A DNA stretch of 64,000 nt, taken from Bisporella sp. PMI_857 (taxonomy: Eukaryota; Ascomycota; Leotiomycetes; Helotiales; Helotiaceae). The stretch's first letter is position 1. Each line of letters starts with the position of its first letter. Shown one piece after another: positions 23,269 through 34,000 of this stretch. Under the pieces are notes generated by a model. The model worked only from the letters and a program-made list of their open reading frames with translations. It was not told the origin of the DNA and did no database searches. The translations under genes were made by a program, and so were the position numbers. The stretch lies in the NCBI GenBank assembly GCA_021307315.1, contig JAJSPD010000088.1, positions 1 to 64,000 of the forward strand. The letters are read 5' to 3'.

Positions 23269-24787
23269 GTAATACGACCACGACGGCCGACCAAATGGAA
23301 GGTTTGAGGAAAACGAGCAGCAGGAGGACGACCAGTACGAGTACACGCCAACTAAACGGTATTCCTACTCCCGCGAGCATAAGTTAGCTGCAATTGATTA
23401 CTTTCAGACGACTTGGAAAGAGAATAAAGACGGTACTCCTGAACGCCTATCACTCCGGTACGCCTCTCGTAAGCTCAAAATCAACCGCAAGCAACTCCGC
23501 AATTGGGTGTCAAATAAAGAGAAGATCCAGGCTCAAAAAAGGGGTACTTTTCGGGCCGGTAAAGAGCGTACTTCTGTCCAGGAACCTGAGCTTGAGCATA
23601 TTCTTAATGCTCGCTTTGAGAAGGCCCGGGAGCAAGGACGAAAGATCTCATATAAATGGATGATTCGGCATGCTAAGAAAATCTATGAAGAGCTCTACCC
23701 AGCACGTGTAGTTGTCTATGGAACTGGAAAGCGGTCGTACCTTGGTTTTCGCTTCTCTTCTGGCTGGTATACTGGATTTCGGCGTCGACATAGCATATCC
23801 TTAAGATGTGGCACAAAGAGAGCACAAAAGTCTCCAGAACAGCTTACTCCTGTCCTTCAAAGCTGGCTCCAGTATAACCGCCGTATGCTAAGTGTAATTG
23901 AAGGAAAATCAATTACTGGTATACCACGAGGTCCTGAGGTTCCAGTTGTTGGTCGAATTAAGCTGTCTGAAATCTGTAATATGGACCAGTCCCCTCTTCC
24001 ATTTGAATATCTTAAATGGCGCACGTATGCAAAGCGGGGGGACAGAACAGTCCGAATTAAAGAAGGCAAAAGCGGACATGACAAACGCCAGTGTACTCTT
24101 CAGATTGCTGTCTTTGCAGATGGAGTATTACGTTGTAAGCCCTTCCTAATCTTTAAGGGCAAGCCTGGAAAAGGAGACTCTCGGCGGAAGGCAGAATATA
24201 AGAAGTATCACCCTGGTGTTGTTGTAATCTTTAATAAGAAGGCATGGGCTAATACCTCTAACCTCCTTGCCTGGGTCAAGAATCAGTACTCTGCTGCCTC
24301 TGCATATTCCCTCAAAGATAATGAACCTCGGTTCTTGGCCCTTGATTCTTTCTCACCACATAAAAATAAGGGGAAGAAGCAGAAAAAAGGACCAGAGTCT
24401 GAGGCAGCAAAGCTTTCTAGGCTAGCTGAGGAGAAGTTGCAACAAGAGCTCCGGGATGCTTTTGCTAAGCTCAATGTTACTCTATCCTTGATACCTGGTG
24501 GTTGTACAGGCTACGTACAAGTGCTTGATGTCCTAATTAATAAGCTGATTAAAGGGTACATTGAGGAATATGAAGACCTGTGGATTGAGGAACACTTTGA
24601 GATATGGCAGTCTGGCAAGTGGTCAGTTGGTGATCGACGTATACTCCTTACTTATTGGGTAGCTCAAGCCTATGAACGGGTCCACTTAGAGCACAAAGAT
24701 GCCATTATTTCTTGCTTTAAGAATGTTGGTTTATCGCTTGCTGTTGATGGATCTGAGGATCACCTTCTTAAGGTAAAAGACTGTCCA

Positions 24788-24973
24788 TGTCAGGTGCCAG
24801 GATGTCAGGTGCTAAGGGGCTCGGCAAAGGCCGTGATGCTGGGCATGTATGGGCATGTGGGGAGTCGCCAGGGGTTCGGAGGGTATAAGTAGAGGACTCG
24901 GGACGTATTAGAGAGGGTAGAGATTAGTCTTTGTTCAATATGAGTTGATTTGTGCCACACTACTCCAGCGCCT
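24788..24973 (+). mobile_element. MITE family A, copy in the 23-25 kb transposase
   Basis: 186-bp element starting TGTCAGGTGCC and ending CCAGCGCCT, about 85-90% like the copies at 46785-46970 and (reversed) 43518-43716. Short imperfect inverted ends (AGGTGC). Flanks GACTGTCCA and TACAGCCCA agree at 6 of 9 positions, a possible decayed 9-bp duplication. It contributes the in-frame end GMYGHVGSRQGFGGYK to the transposase. Confidence 0.8.
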
Positions 24974-25073
24974 TACAGCCCAGATCTTACAATTGGAGAT
25001 TGGCAACAAGTGCTTGACAGTACAGAGGAAAACCAAACTATCATTGATGACTGTCGGAACAAAGGGACAAGAG

Positions 25074-25098
25074 CCTAATCGGGCTTAACCCGATTAGG
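25074..25098. repeat. Perfect 10-bp hairpin inside transposase remnant
   Basis: CCTAATCGGG, a 5-nt spacer CTTAA, then CCCGATTAGG. It falls where the transposase frame first stops (TAA within the left arm), so it may be part of a small insertion or a footprint. Confidence 0.6.
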
Positions 25099-25624
25099 TA
25101 CATTAGCCGAAGAGAGCGTCCTTAAGAGCTCTCTTCCACCTGCAACCTCTTAATTCTACACCTATTTGCAACACCATCAGAACAAGAGTATACTCTTAAT
25201 AGGCCACCCCCTGTGAAACCGACAATGACAATACAATTGGGGTAGATAATGATGAGGGGCTCTTATATACTGCGCAAGAGATAAGGGACGGCATTGTAGT
25301 CAGGGAGAGGGAAGAGGACGACTCAGGGGTTGATTCTGAGGACAGCTTTGATTCTGATTCTGATTCTAACTTTAATAATGATATTGATGGAGATGAGGGA
25401 ATTGAGGATGAGAATATGTAGTTGTAATTGTACTGTCTTTTATATAGTCTTATATATCTCAGTTATCTGCCTTACTAAAATTTGGCCAATTAGATCACAG
25501 CTTTGAAGGCTAATTACTATAAGCCCATGGGCTTATATTAGTTCGCCACCACAAGGGATACGCCAGGGAATGGGCTTATACGAGGGGGTGGGCTTGTACC
25601 AAGGCGGGGCTTATACGACAGATA

Positions 25625-25735
25625 ATACGGTATACATACTCTTAGTTTCACCATAGTTAGGCCTCAACTCAATCAATCGATCACTCAGGAATACAATAGG
25701 CACTCGCGTCAGAACGCGGTGGTGCGCATTTCAGA
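25625..25735 (-). repeat. Dispersed repeat R2, reverse copy
   Basis: The reverse complement carries GAGTGCCTATTGTATTC, GAGTGATCGATTGATTGAG and CTATGGTGAAACTAAGAGTAT, shared with copies at 38329-38450 and 47352-47500. Probably an LTR fragment (TGTGGG start and TATATAA stretch in the other copies), though no paired ends are visible here. Confidence 0.6.
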
Positions 25736-26067
25736 CTATGACGAGGAGGGAAGCCGCACAAGATCTGGGAGCCCGAAAATATGCTCTGCGACCGTAGCAA
25801 GAGTTGAGCAAAAAGCGTCTATAGGTCTGCATTGTTGCTGACGAGCCTACGAAGTGGCAACAGGAACCGAGAACACTTCTTGTCCGCAGCGCTCTTCAGT
25901 TGCATGTTGTTAGCTCCATTCCGAGGTTGATGACATTTTGTGGGGCCTTGGCGACCCTATGAAATTACTAGTTGAGTTGCTGACAAGCGATGTTGTCCAC
26001 AATACTTGATAGCCTTTGGGAGTGGCAACGTGATGAAAATTTTACTTATGTGGCAGGAATGGCTATA

Positions 26068-26382
26068 CAGTAGTGTTCGAAATCGGCTTCAGTCCCCACT
26101 CAGTGATTTTAATATTTGCACCACAGTTCTGCCACAAACTAGCACCAATTTTGGCTGGCCAAGCATGATGACCTGCATTAGTTCACCTCTGTCATCCATT
26201 TCGTGCTCTCTGACGCCGACGTTTGCCACTGTATGTGCAAGCCCTCAGAGCAGGGGAAGAAAATTAATGCAGGTCATCATGTTTGGCTAGCCAAAATTGG
26301 TGCTAGTTTGTGGCAGAACTGTGGTGCAAATATTAAAATCAATGAGTGTGGACTGAAGCCGAGTTCGAACACTACTCTACTG
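26068..26382. mobile_element. Foldback MITE family B, copy 1
   Basis: 315 bp, ends CAGTAG...CTACTG, flanked by TA. The two arms (about 26068-26180 and 26265-26382) are near-perfect reverse complements around a short central spacer, so a single strand folds into one long hairpin. The second copy is at 61586-61901. No coding capacity. Ends and TA target fit a Tc1/mariner-pogo class element. Confidence 0.85.
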
Positions 26383-26430
26383 TATATAATACAGCGCTTG
26401 TTTCTAGTATGCTTATAGACCCGGCTTTAA

Positions 26431-27695
26431 TTGGCGGAGGAGATGATCTCATGTGCCTCTAATAACACGCCTGGAATCATCTGGGACATCACCGGCAATG
26501 AGAGTTCCAGTCACAATCCTTATGACCCAAATCTTCCAAAGAGCGAAAGAAGAAGGATACAAAACAGGCTAAACCAAAGGAGACGTCGGAAGAAGCTGAA
26601 ACTTGCTGCAGCCGGAGCATGTAAGAAGACAATTGTATCTATCATCTTCTAGAACTAAGTCATTGGATAGTGGGTCAAGAAGCCGAGGCAAATAGTCACG
26701 GAAAATCTCCTGACAATATTGTGCGACCTACAAATACATATCAACTACGAGGGAGAAATGTCCCTCCAAGGTATAGCCAGTCACTTTCGGAGGGGCAAAA
26801 TGATCATGAATACAAAATAGTTACTGATGGTAACTTGATGGAAGAATTACAAGTGGACGTAACTCCAAGGGAGGGTTTAGGAATCAATGAACTCTCACTC
26901 CACACAGCACGCTCAAACAGCTGGGGATATTGGTCTCAAGATGTGCGACAAACTGAAGAACAACACAGCAGCAATAACTTTGGCCGATCACTTCACCCGG
27001 CGGATTATATCCCATGGCAGTCAGATGCTAGCACTGTCCGGTCGGTATTGGGGGCTTGTCAACGACGCCGAACATCCCGCAACGATCAAGAGTCGGGCCA
27101 AATGCCATTTGGACTTACAACAACCCCCGGAAATACTCCCGAGACCCGCATAAGCGACAAAGCTGTGGAAGTTGCCCGGGGAGCCCAGGAATACGTTCTC
27201 TCTGTCTCATTGGATGAGCAAACTATAGACGGTTCTCAGACGATTTCTGTTCCACCTCAAGTTAGGTTGCCTACCCACAGTCCAGAGCAAGCCAATAACC
27301 CTGAAAATGTTGTATATATCCATAACATGCAACAAAGTTCGAATCCTACTCTAGCTCGCATCCTCGACAATTTTCAGCGAACCTGTGAGTTTTCCCAGAA
27401 TAGTCTTCGAGACTATTTACAAGGGGTTGAGCAAGAGCTCAAGAGAAGTCAGAGTGACATTATAAGCCTAGAAAGATGCGCAGCGTGGATAACGATTGAC
27501 ATTGAGAACATAAAAGAAGCAAATGCGGGTTTGGAAGCAGGCAGTATGGTAATAGAAGCATTGAGTAGAGAACTGTCGGACGCGGCTCAGAAGCATGCCC
27601 AGGAAATGGCCCAACTTCATGCTAGGGTGAAAGAGCTTGAAAAGAGTGTCAAGGCAGTTCAGACAATTATATTGAATATGGCTTCGCCATGTTAG
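26431..27695 (+). CDS. bZIP-like transcription factor, about 404 aa
   Basis: Proposed exons 26431-26620 and 26671-27695 (1215 nt); intron of 50 nt, GTAAGA to GATAG, phase 1. Residues about 37-54 (SERRRIQNRLNQRRRRKK) match the basic DNA-contact region of fungal bZIP factors, which bind DNA as dimers in the nucleus. The usual leucine zipper straight after it is not evident: the protein continues with a polar, probably disordered region of about 200 residues. A long coiled coil fills the last 120 residues (LQGVEQELKRSQSDIISLER...LHARVKELEKSVKAV) and could serve for dimerisation. Target genes are unknown. It starts 49 bp after a foldback MITE, so the MITE may lie in its promoter. Confidence 0.65.
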
Positions 27696-27895
27696 CGTTT
27701 ATATAGGTATAATATCAGGATAAGATAAATCTAGTGTAAATTTATATTGGCACTTGTTAAGAAGTCGGAAGCGGATCCCTGGTACTTCGACGATTAACTG
27801 ATTATGGAATGACATAACTACCTTGTACCGCATGACATAACTACCATACGCTTAAAACGCAAAATCATGGTGATGAAATATAATAATTAATCAAA

Positions 27896-28105
27896 TGTAA
27901 GTTAACAAAAGGGGCAGCAGGAGGTATTGCAGTATGGCGGGCAAGGAACACGTGACAGGCGCAGGGGTAAAGTGCTGTATTAATATAACCAAGAATTAAA
28001 GTAAGTCTACCAACTCAAGCTTTCTTTTCCTTAAAGGGCTTTCTTTCCTTATATATTCTTTGGCCGAACGGCTCTGGATCCCTTACTTACGGGGTCACCG
28101 AGCTA
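27896..28105 (+). repeat. Decayed LTR fragment of the TGTAAC family
   Basis: Begins TGTAAGTTAACAAAAGGGGC and shares GCAGCAGGAGG, AACACGTGAC, ACTCAAGCTT and a CTTACGGGGTCACCGAGCT stretch in order with the LTR at 42479-42841. The right end is not recognisable. Confidence 0.5.
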
Positions 28106-28414
28106 GTACTTCTATTTCTATGCACGCTGATACTGGAATCGAGGATGGTTGCTTTCAGTTCTTCTACTTGCACGTTTCATATCACCATTGGCCCTCAGCA
28201 GATAAGTGTGCTTGCCTCTTTGCTTGCATGTTTGCGCTCCGGAGCCATCCTTGTATAAATTCGATATCGTCAATAATAGGCTTTCGTGACATCGTATTCG
28301 GTACGCATTGATTCCACCAAATCCTCAGCAGGACCGGAGCCCGCTGTAGCACAGACAGAAGCAATCGCGGGTATGTGACGCTAAGTTTTGCGAAAATGAA
28401 ATAGCGATAGCGGT

Positions 28415-28452
28415 AATGCGGTGTTGCGGTGTTGCGGTGTCGCGGTGTTGCC
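28415..28452. repeat. Short tandem repeat GCGGTGTTG
   Basis: Four 9-bp units of GCGGTGTTG with one C variant, in otherwise unassigned sequence. Confidence 0.7.
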
Positions 28453-29031
28453 TCGGTGATGAATACAGGACGGCGATGGAGTTAGGAGGTGCCGGTGGTG
28501 TCCAGCGGGTTGATAGAGACGTGTAGCGGCGACAGACATGGGAGGCGGTAGCTGAAAGGCTCGAGTGTGGCAGAAGCTACCACCATCAACTTTCCAATCC
28601 AATAACCACACCCTATCGTTTACCATAATTCTCGTTCTATTACCTAGTAAACCATCATCAACCTGTTTAATAATCTTTTCCCCATATTTCGTGACGACTG
28701 GTCGAGAATCAAGTCGTCCGTGTCCACTGCCTCACATTGTAGATTAGTTCCCATTTAGTATCCCTGGACGGGGATGCCACCTCGTTGGATTGTTCGCCTC
28801 CAACTCCGGAATCACGAGCCTATTAATGTGGAGCCGTGTTAACACAATTAACAGCTCTATGAATGTGTTCCGAATGGCATCTACTTCGGCATGGATGGTT
28901 CCAGTTATGAGTAGGTCTATCAATTGGTAAGCAAACTCAGTAATTGCCTCTGTAAGATTCAGAACTCACTTATTGCAAATAGCTGTGCATCCTCCTTCTG
29001 GACTAATAACGTCCTAATTGGCTAGAAGCAG

Positions 29032-30680
29032 TCAGGGATAGGGCCAAGGATAATTGCTCACTTCGGGCTGCGAAACCTCCATTCTAACGTCTGGGTGGCG
29101 AGGACAGCGAAGACTCATAATAGTACCGACAAAGCTTGTGAGACGAAGCAACTTAATTACTTCCGACCACATTGGAACACATTCGGCAATTTTGGTGTTG
29201 CCAATGATAAAAAGGCCATGTTGAGCTCGGATGTTCACATTAGCGGCAGTAACGAAGCTACTTCAGTACTAACCTTATTAGAACGTTAATTCGATTCTCT
29301 GACCTTAAATATCCCACATTTCCCGTATTATGGCTTCTGGCTAGAGAAATAATGATGATCTTAGCTTCTTCGACTTGAAAACTGTCACTAGGCTCTAAAT
29401 CAGTCCGGTAATACTCTGATGCTAGAATTGGCTTACATAGTCGAGATTCGGATTCCTCGGTGATCTGGTATGGCGTTTGACTTTTTGGCAATAGAGCGTT
29501 GGTCATTGGCGTCTGAGAAGGCATTCCTTTTGCCTAGTTTTTCCTTCAGAATCCGTTCCTGCTCAGTGTATGGCGTGAGAACTGCAATCTCTTCATAACG
29601 ATATACTCCTTGGCGAAAGATGTGTTGAACAAGTTTATGAATCATCTCGACATCCCAAGCGTCGCCGTAAGATCGTTGCGTACGATATTTCTCGGATCTC
29701 TGTTCAAGATTGGTGTAGTGAAGCCAGTATACGTTCTGCCTCATTCCAGCCACATCTGGAAAGATCTCCGCAGATCCAATCAATTCCGGGTAAATTGTTC
29801 CCTTAAGTAGTCTGTCTCATGCGCCGCTGGATATTTAGGAGAGCTTGCGGGACTTGCTGGTGCTTCGAAATTAATAATCTCTCGAACATACTTTTGTTAA
29901 GCTGATAACGACTGCCGTATGGACCATTGACAGAAAGTATAGTCTAGACGTAGCTGGGAATGGTCGCCGATTTGAATTAGATGCTCTAAGCCAGGCAAGA
30001 GAGCTGAAAGCAAGTAGCCTAAAATCTGCCTCGCTTCCTCACAGATAATTAACTTTGCAGTAACATGCCGTAGCACGAGATATCCTATGAGCAAACCCAG
30101 CCGTAGTGACCCCAATAACATCAGCACTTTGTAAGCACCGTCTTTCAGCCTCTCCGTATACGTTTTCTTGATTGCCATGCCGACTAGCATTTTTGATAGT
30201 TGGTATATGTCTTTATTTTCTTCAGGATCGTTTCCATTTCCTCCCCCGGATCGTTAGTAGTCTTCGATGGAGATCCCAGCCGCCACTGGGTGAAGGTATC
30301 CCCCTGACCACCCAAGTTATTGCTACAACTGCTACCTGCTACGAATTGGTCATCTCTCCACATTCCTCGAACCCTGAAAATGCTTCCCGAAGAATGCTTC
30401 TTTCAATTTTTTTGCTTCCAATTGAGCTCGAAGACGCAGATTTTTTCTTTCGAGTATAGCAGATTTGCTTTGACCACCAATGCGGATTACGTTGCCGATT
30501 CCTTCATTGACCAGCCTCTCCAAGAATTGGTCAAGGATGTGATTGGTATGGCAGCTATATCATGGTTAGCGATATACATATCAAGTCCAAAGCTAGAAGC
30601 CGAATCGTAACATACACGACAATTATTGGCTAGGTGAGCCTTTAATTTATTCTTTAATAGAATCTTGATCAATTGGGGAC
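29032..30680 (-). pseudogene. Decayed partial copy of the neighbouring ZNFX1-like helicase
   Basis: Pieces in several frames align in order to the intact gene at 31093-35559: HTNHILDQFLERLVNEGI near 30560-30500, AKLIICEEARQILGYLLSAL...LIQIGDHSQLR near 30060-29940, VYWLHYTNLEQRSEKYR and EEIAVLTPYTEQE at 29730-29570, SFQVEEAKIIIISLARS near 29380, and HGLFIIGNTKIAECVPMWSE at 29215-29160. The helicase DEAG-type box reads EEAR. The NTP-binding loop, N-terminal fingers and C-terminal NF-X1 repeats are absent. Same orientation and directly downstream, so a tandem partial duplication that has since decayed, or a diverged paralogue, is likely. Confidence 0.8.
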
Positions 30681-31092
30681 CAATGCTAAATCCCTGATAG
30701 GTTTCCCTGTTAACGATATGGTGATGGAACCCATTGCCGTTCCGTACGAGAATGTAATCGCCGCCGTGGGGTCATCTGCACCATCTGACTTGGATAGGGC
30801 TCACCAAGCTGGGTAGAGACATATTGTGAAAAAGAGGAAGCATCCAAAAACAGCTGACGACTCTCACGAGAGAGCCCTTGGGAAGGCAGAAATCCTACGG
30901 GAGGCCATGACCTTACCATCGTTGAGGGATTCAAGACGGTTAAGGATAGGGGTTCAATATTGCTCATAGGATCTTCCATAGAAGGATCCATGTTTATTAC
31001 CTTGTCGCTGAGGGTAGAATTGGAAGTTACAGAACAAACGATGGATTTATCAACACCAATAAACAGAGTTGAGGGCATACCAGGAACAGCCT

Positions 31093-34000
31093 TCAGCGCA
31101 CGGCACACAGGCCGCACTTTGAGTGAATGCAGCTGACTTCACACAGTTCTGTACAAAGCGCACATGGACTGTCGCCATGGCATGCGACTTTACAGCTGTG
31201 GCTACATGTCGTGTATGGCCTGCCACACAGGGCAGTACATATGCCGTGTGTTCGCACTGTGATATGCCCATCGACCCTCATGTTACATTTATTGCAATCA
31301 TGGTTGCAGTCGTGTCCGCAGTTGAGCGCCGCTCCACAACTTGCGGAGCACGGGTAATCTTCCGCGAGAGGAAGTTCACCACAGCAAACTTTTGTTTGAT
31401 GTCCACAATCTTTCATAGTATGTTCAATCTGAACCTGACACAAGACTTTTTCTGGCGACTGCGCTTCATAACATCTCAGCTGTCGGGTGATGTGTCCACA
31501 CGGCAAAGCAACGTTCGACAGAATGACTTGACAATTCGCCTCGCATCGATCTCCACAAGGTTTTGGGCATGCATGCTCGCAGCCTGTTTTGACTCTTTGA
31601 CAACGCTCAAGGCAACGAACTGCATGGTGCAGAGATGTCGAATGGCACATGTTGGGACAAGCATGACCACAAGGTAGCCTTGACGAACATCTCTTGCCGC
31701 AGCCACCTTCAGGCGCAAGGCGAGCGAAATCGTCGGGTATCGAGACGTCGATGGGAGTATCAGTATGCCGAGGGCAACACAAGGCAAGGCTTGTACCAAT
31801 ATTGTTCGATCTGCACAGAAGGGAGACTACTTCCGACCACATGGGAACAGAACTTGCCGTCTGAGAATTTCCGATAATGTACATCCCATGTCGAGCGCGA
31901 CTCAACAGTACATTAATCCGGTTGGATGTCTTCAAGAATCCACAATTTCTTTCATCATTGCTTCGGACCAACGAGACCACAATAACCTTCGCTTCTTCGC
32001 CTTGGAAGTTATCGACGGTAGCAATCCTTAAAGCATTGAGCAGCGTTGTCTTCTGGACTTGGATTCCGCCTTCTCGAAAATTATCTGAGTTCTCCTGAAG
32101 ACCTTGGGCCTGTAGATCCTCGAGATCCCGATCTCCAACAACGATTTCAAACGTGCCCGCCAGGCGCTTCTTTATTTGTTGCAGCTGTCCTAGATACGGT
32201 GTAATCACCGCGATGTCTTCATTCCCGTATGTCCCCTGCCGTACAAGATGGGAAACAAGAGCTGCGACCATGTCGACCTCGAAGGCATTGGTTCTTGACA
32301 ATGAGACAGCCTGAGGGACCCGTGGATCTTCGATCTCTCGATGATCAAGCCAATACAGACGATCTCGCATTCCAACAACTTCCGGATATTCTAGCACAGA
32401 TGGGTGGTCTTGTAAATCCGGGTAAAGAGGGACTCTGATGAGCTCTGCAATTGAAGGGTGCATCCGTCGCTGCGTTTTCAGAGTACTCAACGGTACCTGT
32501 AGGTTCCCGATCTGTGGCTTTACGAGACGTTCGAACAATGAGATGTCAAGTGAGAATTTTTTGCCCTTCGGGTTATCATGTTGCAGCTTATAGTTGTTGA
32601 TTTGGGGCCGGAGTTGTTCGTGATCGCCAATAAGAATGGCATGTTCAACACCCGGAAGGAATGCTGTAAGTATATGCGCCTCAAGAACTTCCCCAGCCTC
32701 TTCGCATATCATAACTTTTGCTCGCACCCGCCGGAGCACTTCGATGTTTCTCGCCAAACCTGCGGTTGTTACTCCGATGATGTGTGCTTGCCGAAGGCAC
32801 CGAAGGTCCAGTTCTTGATGGCACTTATCCAGCGCAGATTTCGAATTGTAGTAAGCGTCAAGGTCGCAAACTAGGTCCTTGGCGAGCTGGGCGTTCCGTT
32901 GCTCGACCCAATGCTGATGAATCCTGTTGCGTTCAGATGTTGACATCTCCTTCAAAGAGACCGATAGGAGCTCCTCAACAGCACGATTAGAGGAGATTTT
33001 CTTTGGTGCCTCTTTGAGCCAGCTATCCACGACTCGAAACCTCTTGCCACGTACCGCCTGGAAACCGTCTGCATCTACTCCTCTCCCAAAAAGCTCCTGG
33101 GAATGCTTCGTGTTTGTCTTCGCAAGATGATCCTGGATATTGATCCAGGACTTTGGGTTATTCAGCCCCGATAGGATCTCTTCGATTGCTCCTATCGCTT
33201 CTCCAATATCTCGGTTGTGCTCCCATTTATCGTGCTTTTCGGTTTTCGTTGGCACAATATCATGAGCAACATGTCGTAGATTGAGATTTTGGAGCAGCTC
33301 AGATTTCGACCGCGACCCGAGGCGAATGACGTGCTGGACACCATCTTTGACGAGATGCTCTAGGAGCTGGTCAAGCGCGTGATTGGTATAGCATACACAT
33401 ATTATTGGGCCTAGGTCGGCTGCTTGCCGGTTGTGGAGTAAGGCTTTAATGATTGATACACCAGTATAACTCTTTCCCGTGCCCGGCGGACCTTGAATGA
33501 GAGCAAGCCCTCTGCTCAGAGCCTGAATCACAGCAGACTGTTGCGCATTGTCAAGTGTGGATCCCTGGCGCAGCTTCTCAAAATCGAATGCCTGCCCAGG
33601 AGTCATTGCAAGCGGCTCTCCTGCCAGGACGTCTAAATTAAACTTGAATCCACGCCGGGTGGTATAGTCAGGCTGTTGCATGACTGTGGCATCAGAACTT
33701 TGCAATTCGGGTGCTATAATCTCTGCAAACGGAAGGTCCAGAGTACGACTCATCTTCTGCAAGGCCTGCAGAGTGGGCTGAAAGGATGGAAGGAGAACTC
33801 CAGGAAACTCGACAAGAGATTGTCTCGAATTGAGATGTGTTCCGAGATGTTTACTGATCCAAATGACATCCCCTGTCCTGTGTTCAACCATGCTCAATAG
33901 AGCCGTTGCGCGCTTGCCGTGTCTAAAAAGACTTGGTAGCTCGTCTGGCCGTTTCCAGACCACTTCATTTTGAGGGGCAGCGTTGATGTCACTTGCTCCG

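Larger units (their letters stand above)
23269..25421 (+). pseudogene. pogo/CENP-B-like DDE transposase, broken
   Basis: Cut-and-paste transposase of the DDE_1 superfamily. An open frame begins after TAA near 23268 with no ATG, so the true start is lost or lies in an upstream exon. Seen in order: a psq/CENP-B type helix-turn-helix (YSREHKLAAIDYF...INRKQLRNWV), a Tc5-type DNA-binding part (FSSGWYTGFRRRH), and the catalytic core with all three aspartates (NMDQSPLPF, LALDSFSPHKN, QVLDVLINKLIK). At 24788 the coding sequence is cut by a 186-bp MITE that supplies a new stop at 24890-24892. The original C-terminus continues after the MITE (LTIGDWQQVLDSTEENQTII...) with two stops and a frameshift, ending in an acidic tail (DSEDSFDSDSDSNF) at TAG 25419-25421. 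The core looks intact, but the protein is altered at both ends. Confidence 0.85.

Noticed and set aside
30710..31117. Separate gene downstream of the ZNFX1-like helicase
   Set aside because: 135-codon frame without motifs, overlapping the helicase end in another frame; could at most be a lost C-terminus, so not listed as a gene.
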